Shown one piece after another: positions 12,401 through 22,195 of a DNA stretch of 64,000 nt. The translations under genes were made by a program, and so were the position numbers. The notes beneath the pieces are model-generated. The model made no database searches. It was not told the origin of the DNA and saw only the letters and a program-made list of their open reading frames with translations. The DNA is taken from NCBI GenBank assembly GCA_014526335.1, contig JACTAT010000013.1, forward strand, positions 5,453,182 to 5,517,181. The letters are read 5' to 3'. The stretch's first letter is position 1, and every line of letters starts with the position of its first letter. The DNA is from Chrysaora quinquecirrha (taxonomy: Eukaryota; Cnidaria; Scyphozoa; Semaeostomeae; Pelagiidae).

Positions 12401-15400
12401 GAAATCTCAGTCCGTTCTAGTGGGCTGGAAATCCTAGCCCGCCTAGCTAAAGGAGGGCTGGAATTCCAGCTCGGGCTGGGTTTTCAGCCCGGGCTGAAAT
12501 TATCTCATGCAATCGCAACATCAATTTTGCAGAGAGATGAGATGACTTTTGTAGAGAGGAGAGCTGAGTTCTCAGCCCGTTTAATCGGGACAAAATTCCA
12601 GCTCGGGCCGAAATCTCTCATATAATCAGCCCCTTAATTACCGTCTGAGCTCTTGTAAAACCCTTAAACCCCAAACTGTGCAAATATTAACATGACCTGG
12701 AAGAGCCAAACTAGAAAAGTAAAAGCTTTCTGTCAATATGCAAAAGGGGGAATCCACAAATCTAGACTGCTGACAAATCTAGACTGTGAATACAACATGT
12801 CTCAGCAGCCCAGAGCAAGAACAAATTTTGTGGATTAAGTGCCTGACCCTGTCCTCGCAAATAAAATCCTCAATCAATATTAGATAAGCGTTGGCTCAGA
12901 TAACCATCTCAAGCCCAAGCGAATTCACCAAATGTGAATCATGCAGCAAATTGATTCCACACTTTTTTTTATAAGAATATCCTAATTTTTGCCGAGGCTC
13001 GAACTTTTCCATTGTTATTCTTAAATTTCCATTGTTCTTTGGCGATTTTGAGCCTGAATATTCTTATAGACTGTATTCTTATAAAAAAAAGTGTGTACTC
13101 AATAAATAAAGCTTTTCATTCATGTTATCTTATGTGTATACAGCTAATATGGACCTGCAACGTTTGCGTCCCCTGACTATTAATCTAGTATAAATATCCA
13201 GGAATACATTTTTCCATTTTGCATTTTTCCAAGTTGCACACCGCTATGGATAGGATTGGAACCTGAACGGCATGACCGGGGAGCCAACGACGTTGCCACT
13301 GAGCTCAATGAAATCACTGAGTAACCCTCCAAGTTATACAGCCCAAGGCTCTCCTCCCTTTTGATTTTATGTGTTTCGGCTATATTGGACCTTTTTCAGC
13401 ACCATACATATCTGTATGTTTATCTGTCATAAATGGCATACTGCAATAGATGGGATTCGAACCTGGTCTGCATGACCGGAGAGACAACGACGTTGCCACT
13501 GAGATCAATGAAATCACTGAGTTACCCTCCAAGTTATATAGCCCAAGGCTCTCCTCCCCTTTTGATTTTATGTGTTTCGGCTATGTGACCTTTTTCAGCA
13601 CCATACATATCTATATGTGTATCTATAATAAATGACATACTGCAATAGATGGGATTCGAACCTCAATGGCATGACCGGAGAGTCAACGATGTTGCCACTG
13701 ACCTCAATTAAATCACTGAGTAACCCTCCAAGTTATACACCCCAAGGCTCTCCTCCCTTTTGATTTTATGTGTTTCGGCTATATTGGATCTTTTTCAGCA
13801 CCATACATATCTGTATGTTTATCTGTCATAAATGGCATACTGCAATAGATGGGATTCGAACCTGGTCTGCATGACCGGAGAGATAACGACGTTGCCACTG
13901 AGCTCAATGAAATCACTGAGTTACCCTCCAAGTTATATAGCCCAAGGCTCTCCTCCCCTTTTGATTTTATGTGTTTCGGCTATGTGACCTTTTTCAGCAC
14001 CATACATATCTATATGTATATCTGTCGCAAATGACATACTGCAATAGATGGGATTCGAACCTGAATGGCATGACCGGAGAGACAACGATGTTGCCACTGA
14101 CCTCAACGAAATCACTGAGTAACCCTCCAAGTTATATAGCCCAAGGCTCTCCTCCCTTTTGATTTTATGTGTTTCGGCTATGTGACCTTTTTCAGCACCA
14201 TACATATCTATATGTTTATCTGTCATAAATGGTATACTGCAATAGATGGGATTCGAACCTGGTCTGAAGGACCGGAGAGACAACGACGTTGCCACTGAGC
14301 TCAATGAAATCACTGAGTAACCCTCCAAGTTATATAGCCCAAGGCTCTCCTCCCTTTTGATTTTATGTGTTTCGGCTATGTGACCTTTTTCAGCACCATA
14401 CATATCTGTATGTTTATCTGTCGCAAATGACATACTGCAATAGATGGGATTCGAACCTGGTCTGCATGACCGGAGAGATAACGACGTTGCCACTGAGCTC
14501 AATGAAATCACTGAGTAACCCTCCAAGTTATATAGCCCAAGGCTCTCCTCCCCTTTTGATTTTATGTGTTTCGGTTATGTGACCTTTTTCAGCACCATAC
14601 ATATCTATATGTATATCTGTCGCAAATGACATACTGCAATAGATGGGATTCGAACCTGAATGGCATGACCGGAGAGTCAACGATGTTGCCACTGACCTCA
14701 ATGAAATCACTGAGTAACCCTCCAAGTTATATAGCCCAAGGCTCTCCTCCCCTTTTGATTTTATGTGTTTCGGCTATGTGACCTTTTTCAGCACCATACA
14801 TATCTATATGTATATCTGTCGCAAATGACATACTGCAATAGATGGGATTCGAACCTGAATCAAGTTATATAGCCCAAGGCTCTCCTCCCTTTTGATTTTA
14901 TGTGTTTCGGCTATGTGACCTTTTTCAGCACCATACATATCTATATGTGTATCTATAATAAATGACATACTGCAATAGATGGGATTCGAACCTTAATGGC
15001 ATGACCGGAGAGTCAACGATGTTGCCACTGACCTCAATTAAATCACTGAGTAGCCCTCCAAGTTATACAGCCCAAGGCTCTCCTCCCTTTTGATTTTATG
15101 TGTTTCGGCTATATTGGACCTTTTTCAGCACCATACATATCTGTATGTTTATCTGTCATAAATGGCATACTGCAATAGATGGGATTCGAACCTGGTCTGC
15201 ATGACCGGAGAGACAACGACGTTGCCACTGAGCTCAATGAAATCACTGAGTAACCCTCCAAGTTATACAACCCAAGGCTCTCTTCCCTTTTGATTTTATG
15301 TGTTTCGGCTATGTGACCTTTTTCAGCACCATACATATCTATATGTATATCTGTCGCAAATGACATACTGCAATAGATGGGATTCGAACCTGAATGGCAT

Positions 15401-18400
15401 GACCGGAGAGTCAACGATGTTGCCACTGAGATCAATGAAATCACTGGGTTACCCTCCAAGTTATATAGCCCAAGGCTCTCCTCCCCTTTTGATTTTATGT
15501 GTTTCGGCTATGTGACCTTTTTCAGCACCATACATATCTATATGTGTATCTATAATAAATGACATACTGCAATAGATGGGATTCGAACCTCAATGGCATG
15601 ACCGGAGAGTCAACGATGTTGCCACTGACCTCAATTAAATCACTGAGTAACCCTCAAAGTTATACAGCCCAAGGCTCTCCTCCCTTTTGATTTTATGTGT
15701 TTCGGCTATATTGGACCTTTTTCAGCACCATACATATCTGTATGTTTATCTGTCATAAATGGCATACTGCAATAGATGGGATTCCAACCTGGTCTGCATG
15801 ACCGGAGAGACAACGACGTTGCCACTGAGATCAATGAAATCACTGAGTTACCCTCCAAGTTATATAGCCCAAGGCTCTCCTCCCCTTTTGATTTTATGTG
15901 CTTCGGCTATGTGACCTTTTTCAGCACCATACATATCTATATGTGTATCTATAATAAATGACATACTGCAATAGATGGGATTCGAACCTCAATGGCATGA
16001 CCGGAGAGTCAACGATGTTGCCACTGACCTCAATTAAATCACTGAGTAACCCTCCAAGTTATACAGCCCAAGGCTCTCCTCCCTTTTGATTTTATGTGTT
16101 TCGGCTATATTGGACCTTTTTCAGCACCATACATATCTGTATGTTTATCTGTCATAAATGGCATACTGCAATAGATGGGATTCGAACCTGGTCTGCATGA
16201 CCGGAGAGACAACGACGTTGCCACTGAGCTCAATGAAATCACTGAGTTACCCTCCAAGTTATATAGCCCAAGGCTCTCCTCCCTTTTGATTTTATGTGTT
16301 TCGGCTATATTGGACCTTTTTCAGCACCATACATATCTATATGTATATCTGTCGCAAATGACATACTGCAATAGATGGGATTCGAACCTGGTCTGAAGGA
16401 CCGGAGAGACAACGACGTTGCCACTGAGCTCAATGAAATCACTGAGTAACCCTCCAAGTTATATAGCCCAAGGCTCTCCTCCCCTTTTGATTTTATGTGT
16501 TTCGGCTATGTGACCTTTTTCAGCACCATACATATCTATATGTATATCTGTCGCAAATGACATACTGCAATAGATGAGATTCGAACCTGAATGGCATGAC
16601 CGGAGAGTCAACGATGTTGCCACTGACCTCAATGAAATCACTGAGTAACCCTCCAAGTTATATAGCCCAAGGCTCTCCTCCCCTTTTGATTTTATGTGTT
16701 TCGGCTATGTGACCTTTTTCAGCACCATACATATCTATATGTGTATCTATAATAAATGACATACTGCAATAGATGGGATTCGAACCTCAATGGCATGACC
16801 GGAGAGTCAACGATGTTGCCACTGACCTCAATTAAATCACTGAGTAACCCTCCAAGTTATACAGCCCAAGGCTCTCCTCCCTTTTGATTTTATGTGTTTC
16901 GGCTATATTGGACCTTTTTCAGCACCATACATATATGTATGTTTATCTGTCATAAATGGCATACTGCAATAGATGGGATTCGAACCTGGTCTGCATGACC
17001 GGAGAGACAACGACGTTGCCACTGAGCTCAATGAAATCACTGAGTTACCCTCCAAGTTATATAGCCCAAGGCTCTCCTCCCTTTTGATTTTATGTGTTTC
17101 GGCTATATTGGACCTTTTTCAGCACCATACATATCTATATGTTTATCTGTCACAAATGACATACTGCAATAGATGGGATTCGAACCTGGTCTGAAGGACC
17201 GGAGAGACAACGACGTTGCCACTGAGCTCAATGAAATCACTGAGTAACCCTCCAAGTTATATAGCCCAAGGCTCTCCTCCCCTTTTGATTTTATGTGTTT
17301 CGGCTATGTGACCTTTTTCAGCACCATACATATCTATATGTATATCTGTCGCAAATGACATACTGCAATAGATGAGATTCGAACCTGAATGGCATGACCG
17401 GAGAGTCAACGATGTTGCCACTGACCTCAATGAAATCACTGAGTAACCCTCCAAGTTATATAGCCCAAGGCTCTCCTCCCTTTTGATTTTATGTGTTTCG
17501 GCTATATTGGACCTTTTCAGCACCATACATATCTATATGTATATCTGTCGCAAATGACATACTGCAATAGATGGGATTCGAACCTGAATGGCATGACCGG
17601 AGAGTCAACGATGTTGCCACTGACCTCAATGAAATCACTGAGTAACCCTCCAAGTTATATAGCCCAAGGCTCTCCTCCCCTTTTGATTTTATGTGTTTCG
17701 GTTATGTGACCTTTTTCAGCACCATACATATCTATATGTATATCTGTCGCAAATGACATACTGCAATAGATGGGATTCGAACCTCAATGGCATGACCGGA
17801 GAGTCAACGATGTTGCCACTGACCTCAATGAAATCACTGAGTAACCCTCCAAGTTATATAGCCCAAGGCTCTCCTCCCCTTTTGATTTTATGTGTTTCGG
17901 CTATGTGACCTTTTTCAGCACCATACATATCTATATGTATATCTGTCGCAAATGACATACTGCAATAGATGGGATTCGAACCTGAATGGCATGACCGGAG
18001 AGTCAACGATGTTGCCACTGAGCTCAATGAAATCACTGAGTAACCCTCCAAGTTATATAGCCGAAGGCTCTCCTCCCCTTTTGATTTTATGTGTTTCGGT
18101 TATGTGACCTTTTTCAGCACCATACATATCTATATGTATATCTGTCGCAAATGACATACTGCAATAGATGGGATTCGAACCTGAATGGCATGACCGGAGA
18201 GTCAACGATGTTGCCACTGACCTGAATGAAATCACTGAGTAACCCTCCAAGTTATATAGCCCAAGGCTCTCCTCCCCTTTTGATTTTATGTGTTTCGGCT
18301 ATGTGACCTTTTTCAGCACCATACATATCTATATGTATATCTGTCGCAAATGACATACTGCAATAGATGGGATTCGAACCTGAATGGCATGACCGGAGAG

Positions 18401-21086
18401 TCAACGATGTTGCCACTGACCTCAATGAAATCACTGAGTAACCCTCCAAGTTATATAGCCCAAGGCTCTCCTCCCCTTTTGATTTTATGTGTTTCGGCTA
18501 TGTGACCTTTTTCAGCACCATACATATCTATATGTATATCTGTCGCAAATGACATACTGCAATAGATGGGATTCGAACCTGAATGGCATGACCGGAGAGT
18601 CAACGATGTTGCCACTGAGCTCAATGAAATCACTGAGTAACCCTCCAAGTTATATAGCCCAAGGCTCTCCTCCCCTTTTGATTTATATGTTTCGGCTATG
18701 TGACCTTTTTCAGCACCATACATATCTATATGTGTATCTGTCATAAATGGCATACTGCAATAGATGGGATTCGAATCTTGACTGCATGATCAGAGAACAA
18801 ATGACCAACGACGTTTCTACAGAGCTATATAGCTCAATGAAATCGCACCTATTAGCGCTCCTACTCTTACAGCTCAAGGCTAACATGGAGCATCGTTGAG
18901 CATCCTTTCTGATTATGCTTTGAACGTGACTATTGGTTAATACGTGTAGGAAAGCCACTAGCACCTAAAACACTCTGCTACAGATCAGCTTTGTGCAATG
19001 TCCTCGGTTTCAAAGTAGTCAATTATTTGATATTTGAAAATTGCCTTGCTCTCTTTTGCAGATGGAGGAACAGCTGAAGTACCTTGATGAGCTTAAAATG
19101 GGAATGACAGCGAGGATAAAAAAACTCGAAGACGTTTGTAAGAATTATGAAAAACAACTTTCTTCAAGAGATGCACACATCAGAAAAATGAACGAAGAGG
19201 TTGAAACAATGGCAATACTTAAAGAACAAGTAAGTGATTTAATTTATGTAATATTATGATGATTATGTAAATTATCCGAAATCTCTTACGACGGATTCAT
19301 TCCATACGACTGACTACCTAATGACCTAGACTCACTACATAAGTCCCACTACTTCGCTCGATGTTGTTGTTGTTTTCTACAATCGCTCAGTTGGAGTGAC
19401 AAATCAAAATAAGGGGAGCGTAAACTAGAGACTCGTGTCGTGAGTCTACTAATGACCCTTAATCAGCTCTTTAATATCTTCCTCTGCGAAAATAGGAGCA
19501 CGATAAGAACAAATAAGATCAAAGGGTAGCCCGGGGGTTCTCCTATTAGAGCGATAAGGTCTGGTGGGTTTCAGGAGGGTCTTACCAATACTAAATGACT
19601 ACCAAATGGCACAATTTATAGAAATAGAAATGGTACTGCAACGTTTTCGGTATTTTTGTAGTTACTACCCTGTATAAATTTCCTGGTGTTGGACCTTAGT
19701 TTGCAACCTTCATGTATTTGAATTTTAGCAAAAATTCAACAGAACATTTTATTGCTGGATTGCAGCTTTCAAACGGTTGTTGCTTTCTTGCACTACGATA
19801 TGGGGGTTATTGTAAAAATTTACTATCATTTGATGGCTATTTTGAAAATTTAAGATACTGTTTTATTTGTTATTAATTGGGACATAGCAGATACCAACTG
19901 GGAAACTTCGGTTACTTGTGCTTACATCTCAGCAACTACTAACAACTAACGCTCAAGTGAGCTCCATCTTAGTTGAGGAGTTCCTCTCATGAACTCAGTT
20001 ACGATAGAGACCAGGTTTATGGCGTCAGTCACTGAGAGAAAGTTCAGGTTCAGTAAAACCCTGTGTATAAGAACCTTCAATCTTTGCTAGGATTATTCGG
20101 GGACATATTGTTATTAGCAGGTTTGAACTTCGAATATGACCCGCTTCCAATAAACTAAATTTGGATTATCAAATTATAATGATAGATGACGACTTAAGAA
20201 AGATTTCCCACGTCTATGTTTTGGCTGCCAAAGAACAGTATTTTTCTATTAATGTATTATCGCTTTTGTAGAAACTAAATCCCATTACCCCAACCAGCAA
20301 CTAGAATTTTTAGGCACAAGCTAAGGCCCAATTTCAGAAAATCACAACTTTAGGACACTACCCCATTTCCGAAGTTTTCGATCCAAAAAGTTGGTGCACA
20401 TTCTTATCTCACTGGATATAGGGAAGCACCTCCCTGGGGTTTTGGGATTTCCGTTATATGGAGGTGTCCATTTGTAGTAGACTTGTAGTAGACTTATTAC
20501 CTTCCTCCCACTCTTTCAGAAACAGCTTCTAACAACTACAACACCATACAGTTGTTTCCTCAGAGTGGAGCGGGGTGGTGGAGTGTGGAGGAGCGTAGAC
20601 TACGACGAATGTAATAAGTCTACATTTGTAGAGGTTTCGCTTTATGTTGTTTATTTAATTACTTTCTCTTTTATTTAGGTCAGAGTTTACGAAGCTGATT
20701 TCAACATCGAACGAGAGGCAAGAGAAAAACAACACAGTGATATCCTTATATTACGAGATGAAGTGCATCATCTCAAATTGGAAAACCATCGTCTAAGAGA
20801 AGAAGCTGAAACCATTCAACGCCACCAAATGGCCGAGCTACAGCAGCGGTATGGTGTTGGGGGTCCAAATAATGCCAGACCCAGCATGAGCCAAGACATC
20901 TCCGGTTTGTACTTTCGAGGTTCTGCCGCTCGCGACAACAGAGGTGGGGCGCAGTACCAATCAGGAAGCGTCGAGGCAGCCCAAGAGCCCGATCAAAATG
21001 TACAGCGGCTGTGCCCAAAATGCCATGCTCCGTTCCCAGATTTGGATACATTGCAGATCCATGTACTAGAATGTCTTGACGAGTGA
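201..21086 (+). CDS. OPTN: Optineurin/NEMO-family ubiquitin-binding adaptor, 10 coding exons
   Basis: Coding exons are 201-461, 1054-1299, 1974-2510, 3147-3263, 6664-6807, 8064-8356, 9770-9973, 11185-11284, 19062-19229 and 20679-21086. They total 2478 nt (825 residues plus stop), and every junction is GT-AG and in frame. Seen: a NEMO-like N-terminal helix (about 55-85), coiled coil through most of 88-690, the UBAN motif ADFNIEREAREK near 695-706, and a C-terminal zinc finger with Cys802, Cys805, His818 and Cys822. Known: this family binds Met1/Lys63 ubiquitin chains and works in NF-kB signalling and selective autophagy. The LKEQVRVYEADF lead-in and the stretch after UBAN resemble optineurin more than NEMO. 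At 825 residues it is longer than human OPTN (577) or NEMO (419), mainly through extra coiled coil. It may represent an undivided OPTN/NEMO ancestor type; a tree would decide. Confidence 0.88.
1054..1299 (+). CDS. OPTN: OPTN-like coding exon 2: coiled coil
   Basis: Acceptor TTTTTTTCATAAG, donor TCG|GTAAGT; 82 codons, phase 0 at both ends. Encodes residues 88-169, continuing the helix with heptad-like Leu spacing (ENLQKQ, KLQNENKHLRSLI). An internal GCAAGT at 1184 could act as a rare GC donor, but reading through it stays open and in frame. Confidence 0.85.
1974..2510 (+). CDS. OPTN: OPTN-like coding exon 3: long coiled coil
   Basis: Acceptor TTTGTTTCCCAG, donor AAG|GTATTT; 179 codons, phase 0. 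Encodes residues 170-348. A Ser-rich, low-complexity stretch (GHGSSGISSSQES) separates two charged helical segments. This exon accounts for much of the extra length over vertebrate optineurin. Confidence 0.87.
3147..3263 (+). CDS. OPTN: OPTN-like coding exon 4: coiled coil
   Basis: Acceptor TTCTTCTTTGCAG, donor AAG|GTATAA; 39 codons, phase 0 (residues 349-387). Charged helical composition with regular Ile/Leu. Confidence 0.83.
4049..4102 (+). CDS. Candidate alternative 54-nt exon of the optineurin-like gene
   Basis: An open 18-codon segment (NNESQDGALKEVALLNKT) has an acceptor after TTTTTCTCATTAG and a donor GTGGGT. Both ends are phase 0, so including or skipping it keeps frame between exons 4 and 5. 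The peptide is helical and fits a coiled coil. It is not counted in the 825-residue model; RNA-seq junctions would settle it. Confidence 0.3.
4758..4835 (+). other. tRNA-like relic
   Basis: An A-box-like TGGCGAACTGGTC (4763-4775) is followed at tRNA spacing by a B-box-like GAGTTCGATCC. I could not fold a convincing anticodon arm, so this is more likely a tRNA-derived SINE head or tRNA pseudogene than a working tRNA. Confidence 0.3.
5571..6079. repeat. 51-bp minisatellite rich in CAT/CAC triplets
   Basis: About ten units of mostly 51 bp. In frame with 5515 each unit would encode a 17-residue His-rich block of the form HDHCDNHGHHHHHHRHG, with 60- and 45-bp variants. The units are built from ATC/ATG-type triplets, so other frames are open too on both strands. 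It lies between coding exons 4 and 5 of the optineurin-like gene and is most simply an intronic minisatellite. Confidence 0.85.
6664..6807 (+). CDS. OPTN: OPTN-like coding exon 5: coiled coil
   Basis: Acceptor ATAATTGCAG, donor CAG|GTAATG; 48 codons, phase 0 (residues 388-435). Very charged helix (MMRKRENKDMDK). Confidence 0.85.
7587..7985 (+). repeat. Two tandem copies of the tRNA-like element
   Basis: Both copies share the blocks GAAGGCTCA..GTAGCC, GCCTT(A/G)GGCTGT and CTCTGGTCATGCAG. The first copy has an A box TAGCTCAGTGG (7680-7690) and, about 32 bp on, GGTTCGAATTCC. The second copy has lost part of the A box. They are the same family as the 13.2-18.8 kb array but in the opposite orientation. 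Confidence 0.7.
8064..8356 (+). CDS. OPTN: OPTN-like coding exon 6: coiled coil
   Basis: The donor is GAGAT|GTGAGT, phase 2. The acceptor is either CCGAGCAG (8063) or CCGCCGAG (8060); the two differ by one in-frame Gln. The pyrimidine tract is poor. Encodes about residues 436-532, a strong coiled coil (KSKVSQLEAELEERTQED). Confidence 0.82.
9142..9671. mobile_element. MITE, TIR ACACGCAGTTT..TATAAGCAAC, copy 1
   Basis: Inverted ends ACACGCAGTTTTTTTTATAA and the complement of ...TTATAAGAAACTGCGTGT are flanked by TA on each side, consistent with a Tc1/mariner-type TA target. No transposase frame. Shares internal blocks (ACCACAGGAAAAAA; CTATACTATTCTTAGGGC) with the copy at 11.7-12.1 kb. Confidence 0.6.
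9770..9973 (+). CDS. OPTN: OPTN-like coding exon 7: coiled coil
   Basis: Acceptor TTTTTTTGCAG, donor CG|GTAGGT. One base completes the split Ile codon from exon 6 and two bases of the Arg codon are left for exon 8. Residues about 533-600. Confidence 0.84.
10025..10215 (-). repeat. Probable tRNA-derived SINE fragment
   Basis: The minus strand carries a B-box-like GAGGTTCGAGACCC preceded by TAGCTAGCTTGTGATAG. A related copy (shared block GAAATGGT...GCGCCAGTCG) lies at 44765-44945. Confidence 0.35.
10497..10775. mobile_element. PIF/Harbinger-like MITE (CAAACGATCAAACAT family), diverged copy
   Basis: Left end TTTAAGCTCTGGTCAAACG and right end ...CCAAATGATCAAACATCACTTAAG resemble the better copies at 21676, 38046 and 50167. 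Internal palindromic blocks are kept; the ends are worn. Confidence 0.5.
11185..11284 (+). CDS. OPTN: OPTN-like coding exon 8: coiled coil
   Basis: Acceptor TTTTTTTCTTACAG, donor AAA|GTAAGA; completes the Arg codon and ends in phase 0. Residues about 601-634. The following 7.8-kb intron contains the tRNA-like satellite. Confidence 0.83.
11694..12090. mobile_element. MITE, TIR ACACACAGTTTTTTTTATAAG, copy 2
   Basis: Same family as 9142-9671, about 130 bp shorter, with ends ACACACAGTTTTTTTT and AAAAAAACTGCGTGT. The left end carries a small duplication of the ATAAGCAACC block. No coding content. Confidence 0.6.
12171..12625. repeat. Palindrome-rich repeat built on CAGCCCGGGCTG
   Basis: The palindromic motif AGCCCGGGCTG recurs near 12198, 12370 and 12486, with degenerate copies elsewhere. 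ATTGCGATTGCATGAGA (about 12387) and its inverse TCTCATGCAATCGCAA (about 12504) can pair to form a hairpin. Probably a non-autonomous element; superfamily unknown. Confidence 0.55.
12957..13096. mobile_element. Short hairpin MITE, TIR ACACTTTTTTTTATAAGAATA
   Basis: About 140 bp. The two ends (ACACTTTTTTTTATAAGAATA and TATTCTTATAAAAAAAAGTGT) are inverted repeats. It sits just before the satellite array. The T-tract plus ATAAG end is shared with the MITEs at 9.1, 11.7, 21.3 and 51.0 kb. Confidence 0.6.
13235..18800 (-). repeat. Satellite array of ~29 tRNA-like ~199-bp monomers
   Basis: The anchor ATGGGATTCGAACC recurs at 13450, 13649, 13849, 14048, 14246, 14444, 14643, 14842 and so on to 18764, with 198-200 bp spacing and one 137-bp unit. 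On the minus strand each monomer has a B-box-like GGTTCGAATCC preceded by an A-box-like GAGCTCAGTGG at tRNA spacing, so the unit looks SINE-derived. Four monomer classes differ just past the B box (GTCTGCATG, CAATGGCATG, GAATGGCATG, GTCTGAAGG). Open frames on both strands are by-products. The array lies in an optineurin-like gene intron, antisense to it. Confidence 0.93.
19062..19229 (+). CDS. OPTN: OPTN-like coding exon 9: coiled coil leading into UBAN
   Basis: Acceptor CTCTCTTTTGCAG, donor CAA|GTAAGT; 56 codons, phase 0 (residues 635-690). It ends with MAILKEQ, the lead-in that precedes the UBAN motif in optineurin and NEMO. Confidence 0.87.
19327..19453. mobile_element. MITE of the AGACTTATTACA family, diverged
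   Basis: Ends TAGACTCACTACATAAGTCCCACT and its partner near GACTCGTGTCGTGAGTCTA are inverted repeats. Related copies lie at 20484-20628 and 48990-49125. Confidence 0.4.
20484..20628. mobile_element. MITE, TIR GTAGACTTATTAC
   Basis: Left end GTAGACTTATTAC and right end GTAATAAGTCTAC are perfect inverted repeats about 145 bp apart. The centre is CAACAACT/GGAGTGTGG-rich. It sits about 50 bp before the last optineurin-like exon. Confidence 0.55.
20679..21086 (+). CDS. OPTN: OPTN-like coding exon 10: UBAN motif and C-terminal zinc finger
   Basis: Acceptor CTTTTATTTAG; ends at TGA. Residues 691-825. The UBAN motif reads VYEADFNIEREAREK. Phe, Glu and Arg positions that contact linear ubiquitin in vertebrate proteins are kept. 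A disordered Gly/Gln/Ser linker follows, then a C2HC finger (CPKC...DTLQIHVLEC). This exon is the main evidence for the family call. Confidence 0.92.
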   Translation, partial: VRVYEADFNIEREAREKQHSDILILRDEVHHLKLENHRLREEAETIQRHQMAELQQRYGVGGPNNARPSMSQDISGLYFRGSAARDNRGGAQYQSGSVEAAQEPDQNVQRLCPKCHAPFPDLDTLQIHVLECLDE

Positions 21087-21296
21087 CATGATCTTGAACA
21101 CAATTGATAACAATGCCAAAATATTTTTTCGGCCAAAGGAATAATCATTATGTAAAGTTTTAATTTTCTAGAAGATTAGTAAATCAAGCACGAACATTTT
21201 AAATGATGTAGCTACTCCTCAATGTCATCGCTGTAATATCACAAATCCTGAGAAATCCCGAAAATCTTAGTATTTCCCGGATAATCAATGTACACT

Positions 21297-21533
21297 TTTT
21301 TCTATAAGCAACCGGACGTTTGGTCCAGCCTTCATAATTGCTTAAAACATCTAGCACTTTGGCCCTTACAGAATGACTGGTACCCCTAAAACTTTTATTT
21401 TGCTCTTTTCTTTCTTTTAGATGTAATTCACAAGATTTGCAGTGATATACTGTATGAACAAAGCTATCTAAACCAAAAGGTTCAACAAAACCCCATCCAT
21501 AGTTGCTTATTAGCCGGTTGCGTATAAGAACTT
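21297..21533. mobile_element. MITE, TIR CTATAAGCAACCGG, copy 1
   Basis: A T-tract plus CTATAAGCAACCGG at the left and CCGGTTGCGTATAAG at the right are inverted repeats. Internal blocks (CAGAATGACTGG, TGTAATTCACAAG) recur at 50985-51219. Confidence 0.5.
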
Positions 21534-21675
21534 ACTTAAATTAGACCAATCGAAAGTCAAGTCCTAAATGAGACCTTGATTGAGACCTTGAAAACAGCCG
21601 AACCAACCAGTCAGCAATGGAGACTACACTTGACATCGACACGTTGTCCGATAATCGAAAACTGACTGGACCTTA

Positions 21676-21935
21676 GGCCGTGGCCAAACAAATCATTGAT
21701 CAAACATTGTTGGACAAACATATGAGATTCGCTTTACAAATAATGTTTGACCGTTTGACGCGGTTTCACGTGCTTGGCAAGGTTTGTGGAGAAACTTCAA
21801 AAACATTTTCTGCTTGTCGTAAGCAAAATATGTTTGATGAGCAAAGTTTTGTGATATGGTCAAACGATCAAACATTTTGTTGACAAGCAAATTTAAGATG
21901 TTCGTCCAACAATGTTTGATCGTTTGGCCAGGGCC
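21676..21935. mobile_element. PIF/Harbinger-like MITE with TTA duplication
   Basis: Left end GGCCGTGGCCAAACAAATC and right end GATCGTTTGGCCAGGGCC are flanked on both sides by TTA (21673-21675 and 21936-21938). A 3-bp TWA target and GGCC-type ends are typical of PIF/Harbinger. There is no transposase; the interior is several nested copies of the CAAACGATCAAACATT palindrome. Confidence 0.7.
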
Positions 21936-22195
21936 TTAGAACCATAACAATCACATTGGGGTTTTTGAGGTTTTAGCGATGTTGATTGTTTCAACAATCT
22001 TTTTCGAACCAGGCCTTTCCTTTGATGAGGGTAATGGTAACTGTCTAGAGGTTTGGTACAATGTTCCATCTAAATCACATTGGTACCAAATAGTCCCACT
22101 TTTGGTCTGGGTAAACAACTGTGTCGAATATAATGTAAGCATATTTGAATTGATAGAGATAGCAGGTACCACTCTTCTGGTACCATGGTACCACT

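Noticed and set aside
13450..18753. Dozens of 60-197-codon frames on both strands in the 13-19 kb region.
   Set aside because: They recur with the 199-bp monomer, on opposite strands at the same place, and none has splice sites or known domains; they are shadows of the satellite.
13235..18800. A cluster of tRNA genes.
   Set aside because: Only A- and B-box-like motifs remain; no monomer gives a complete cloverleaf with acceptor stem and anticodon arm.
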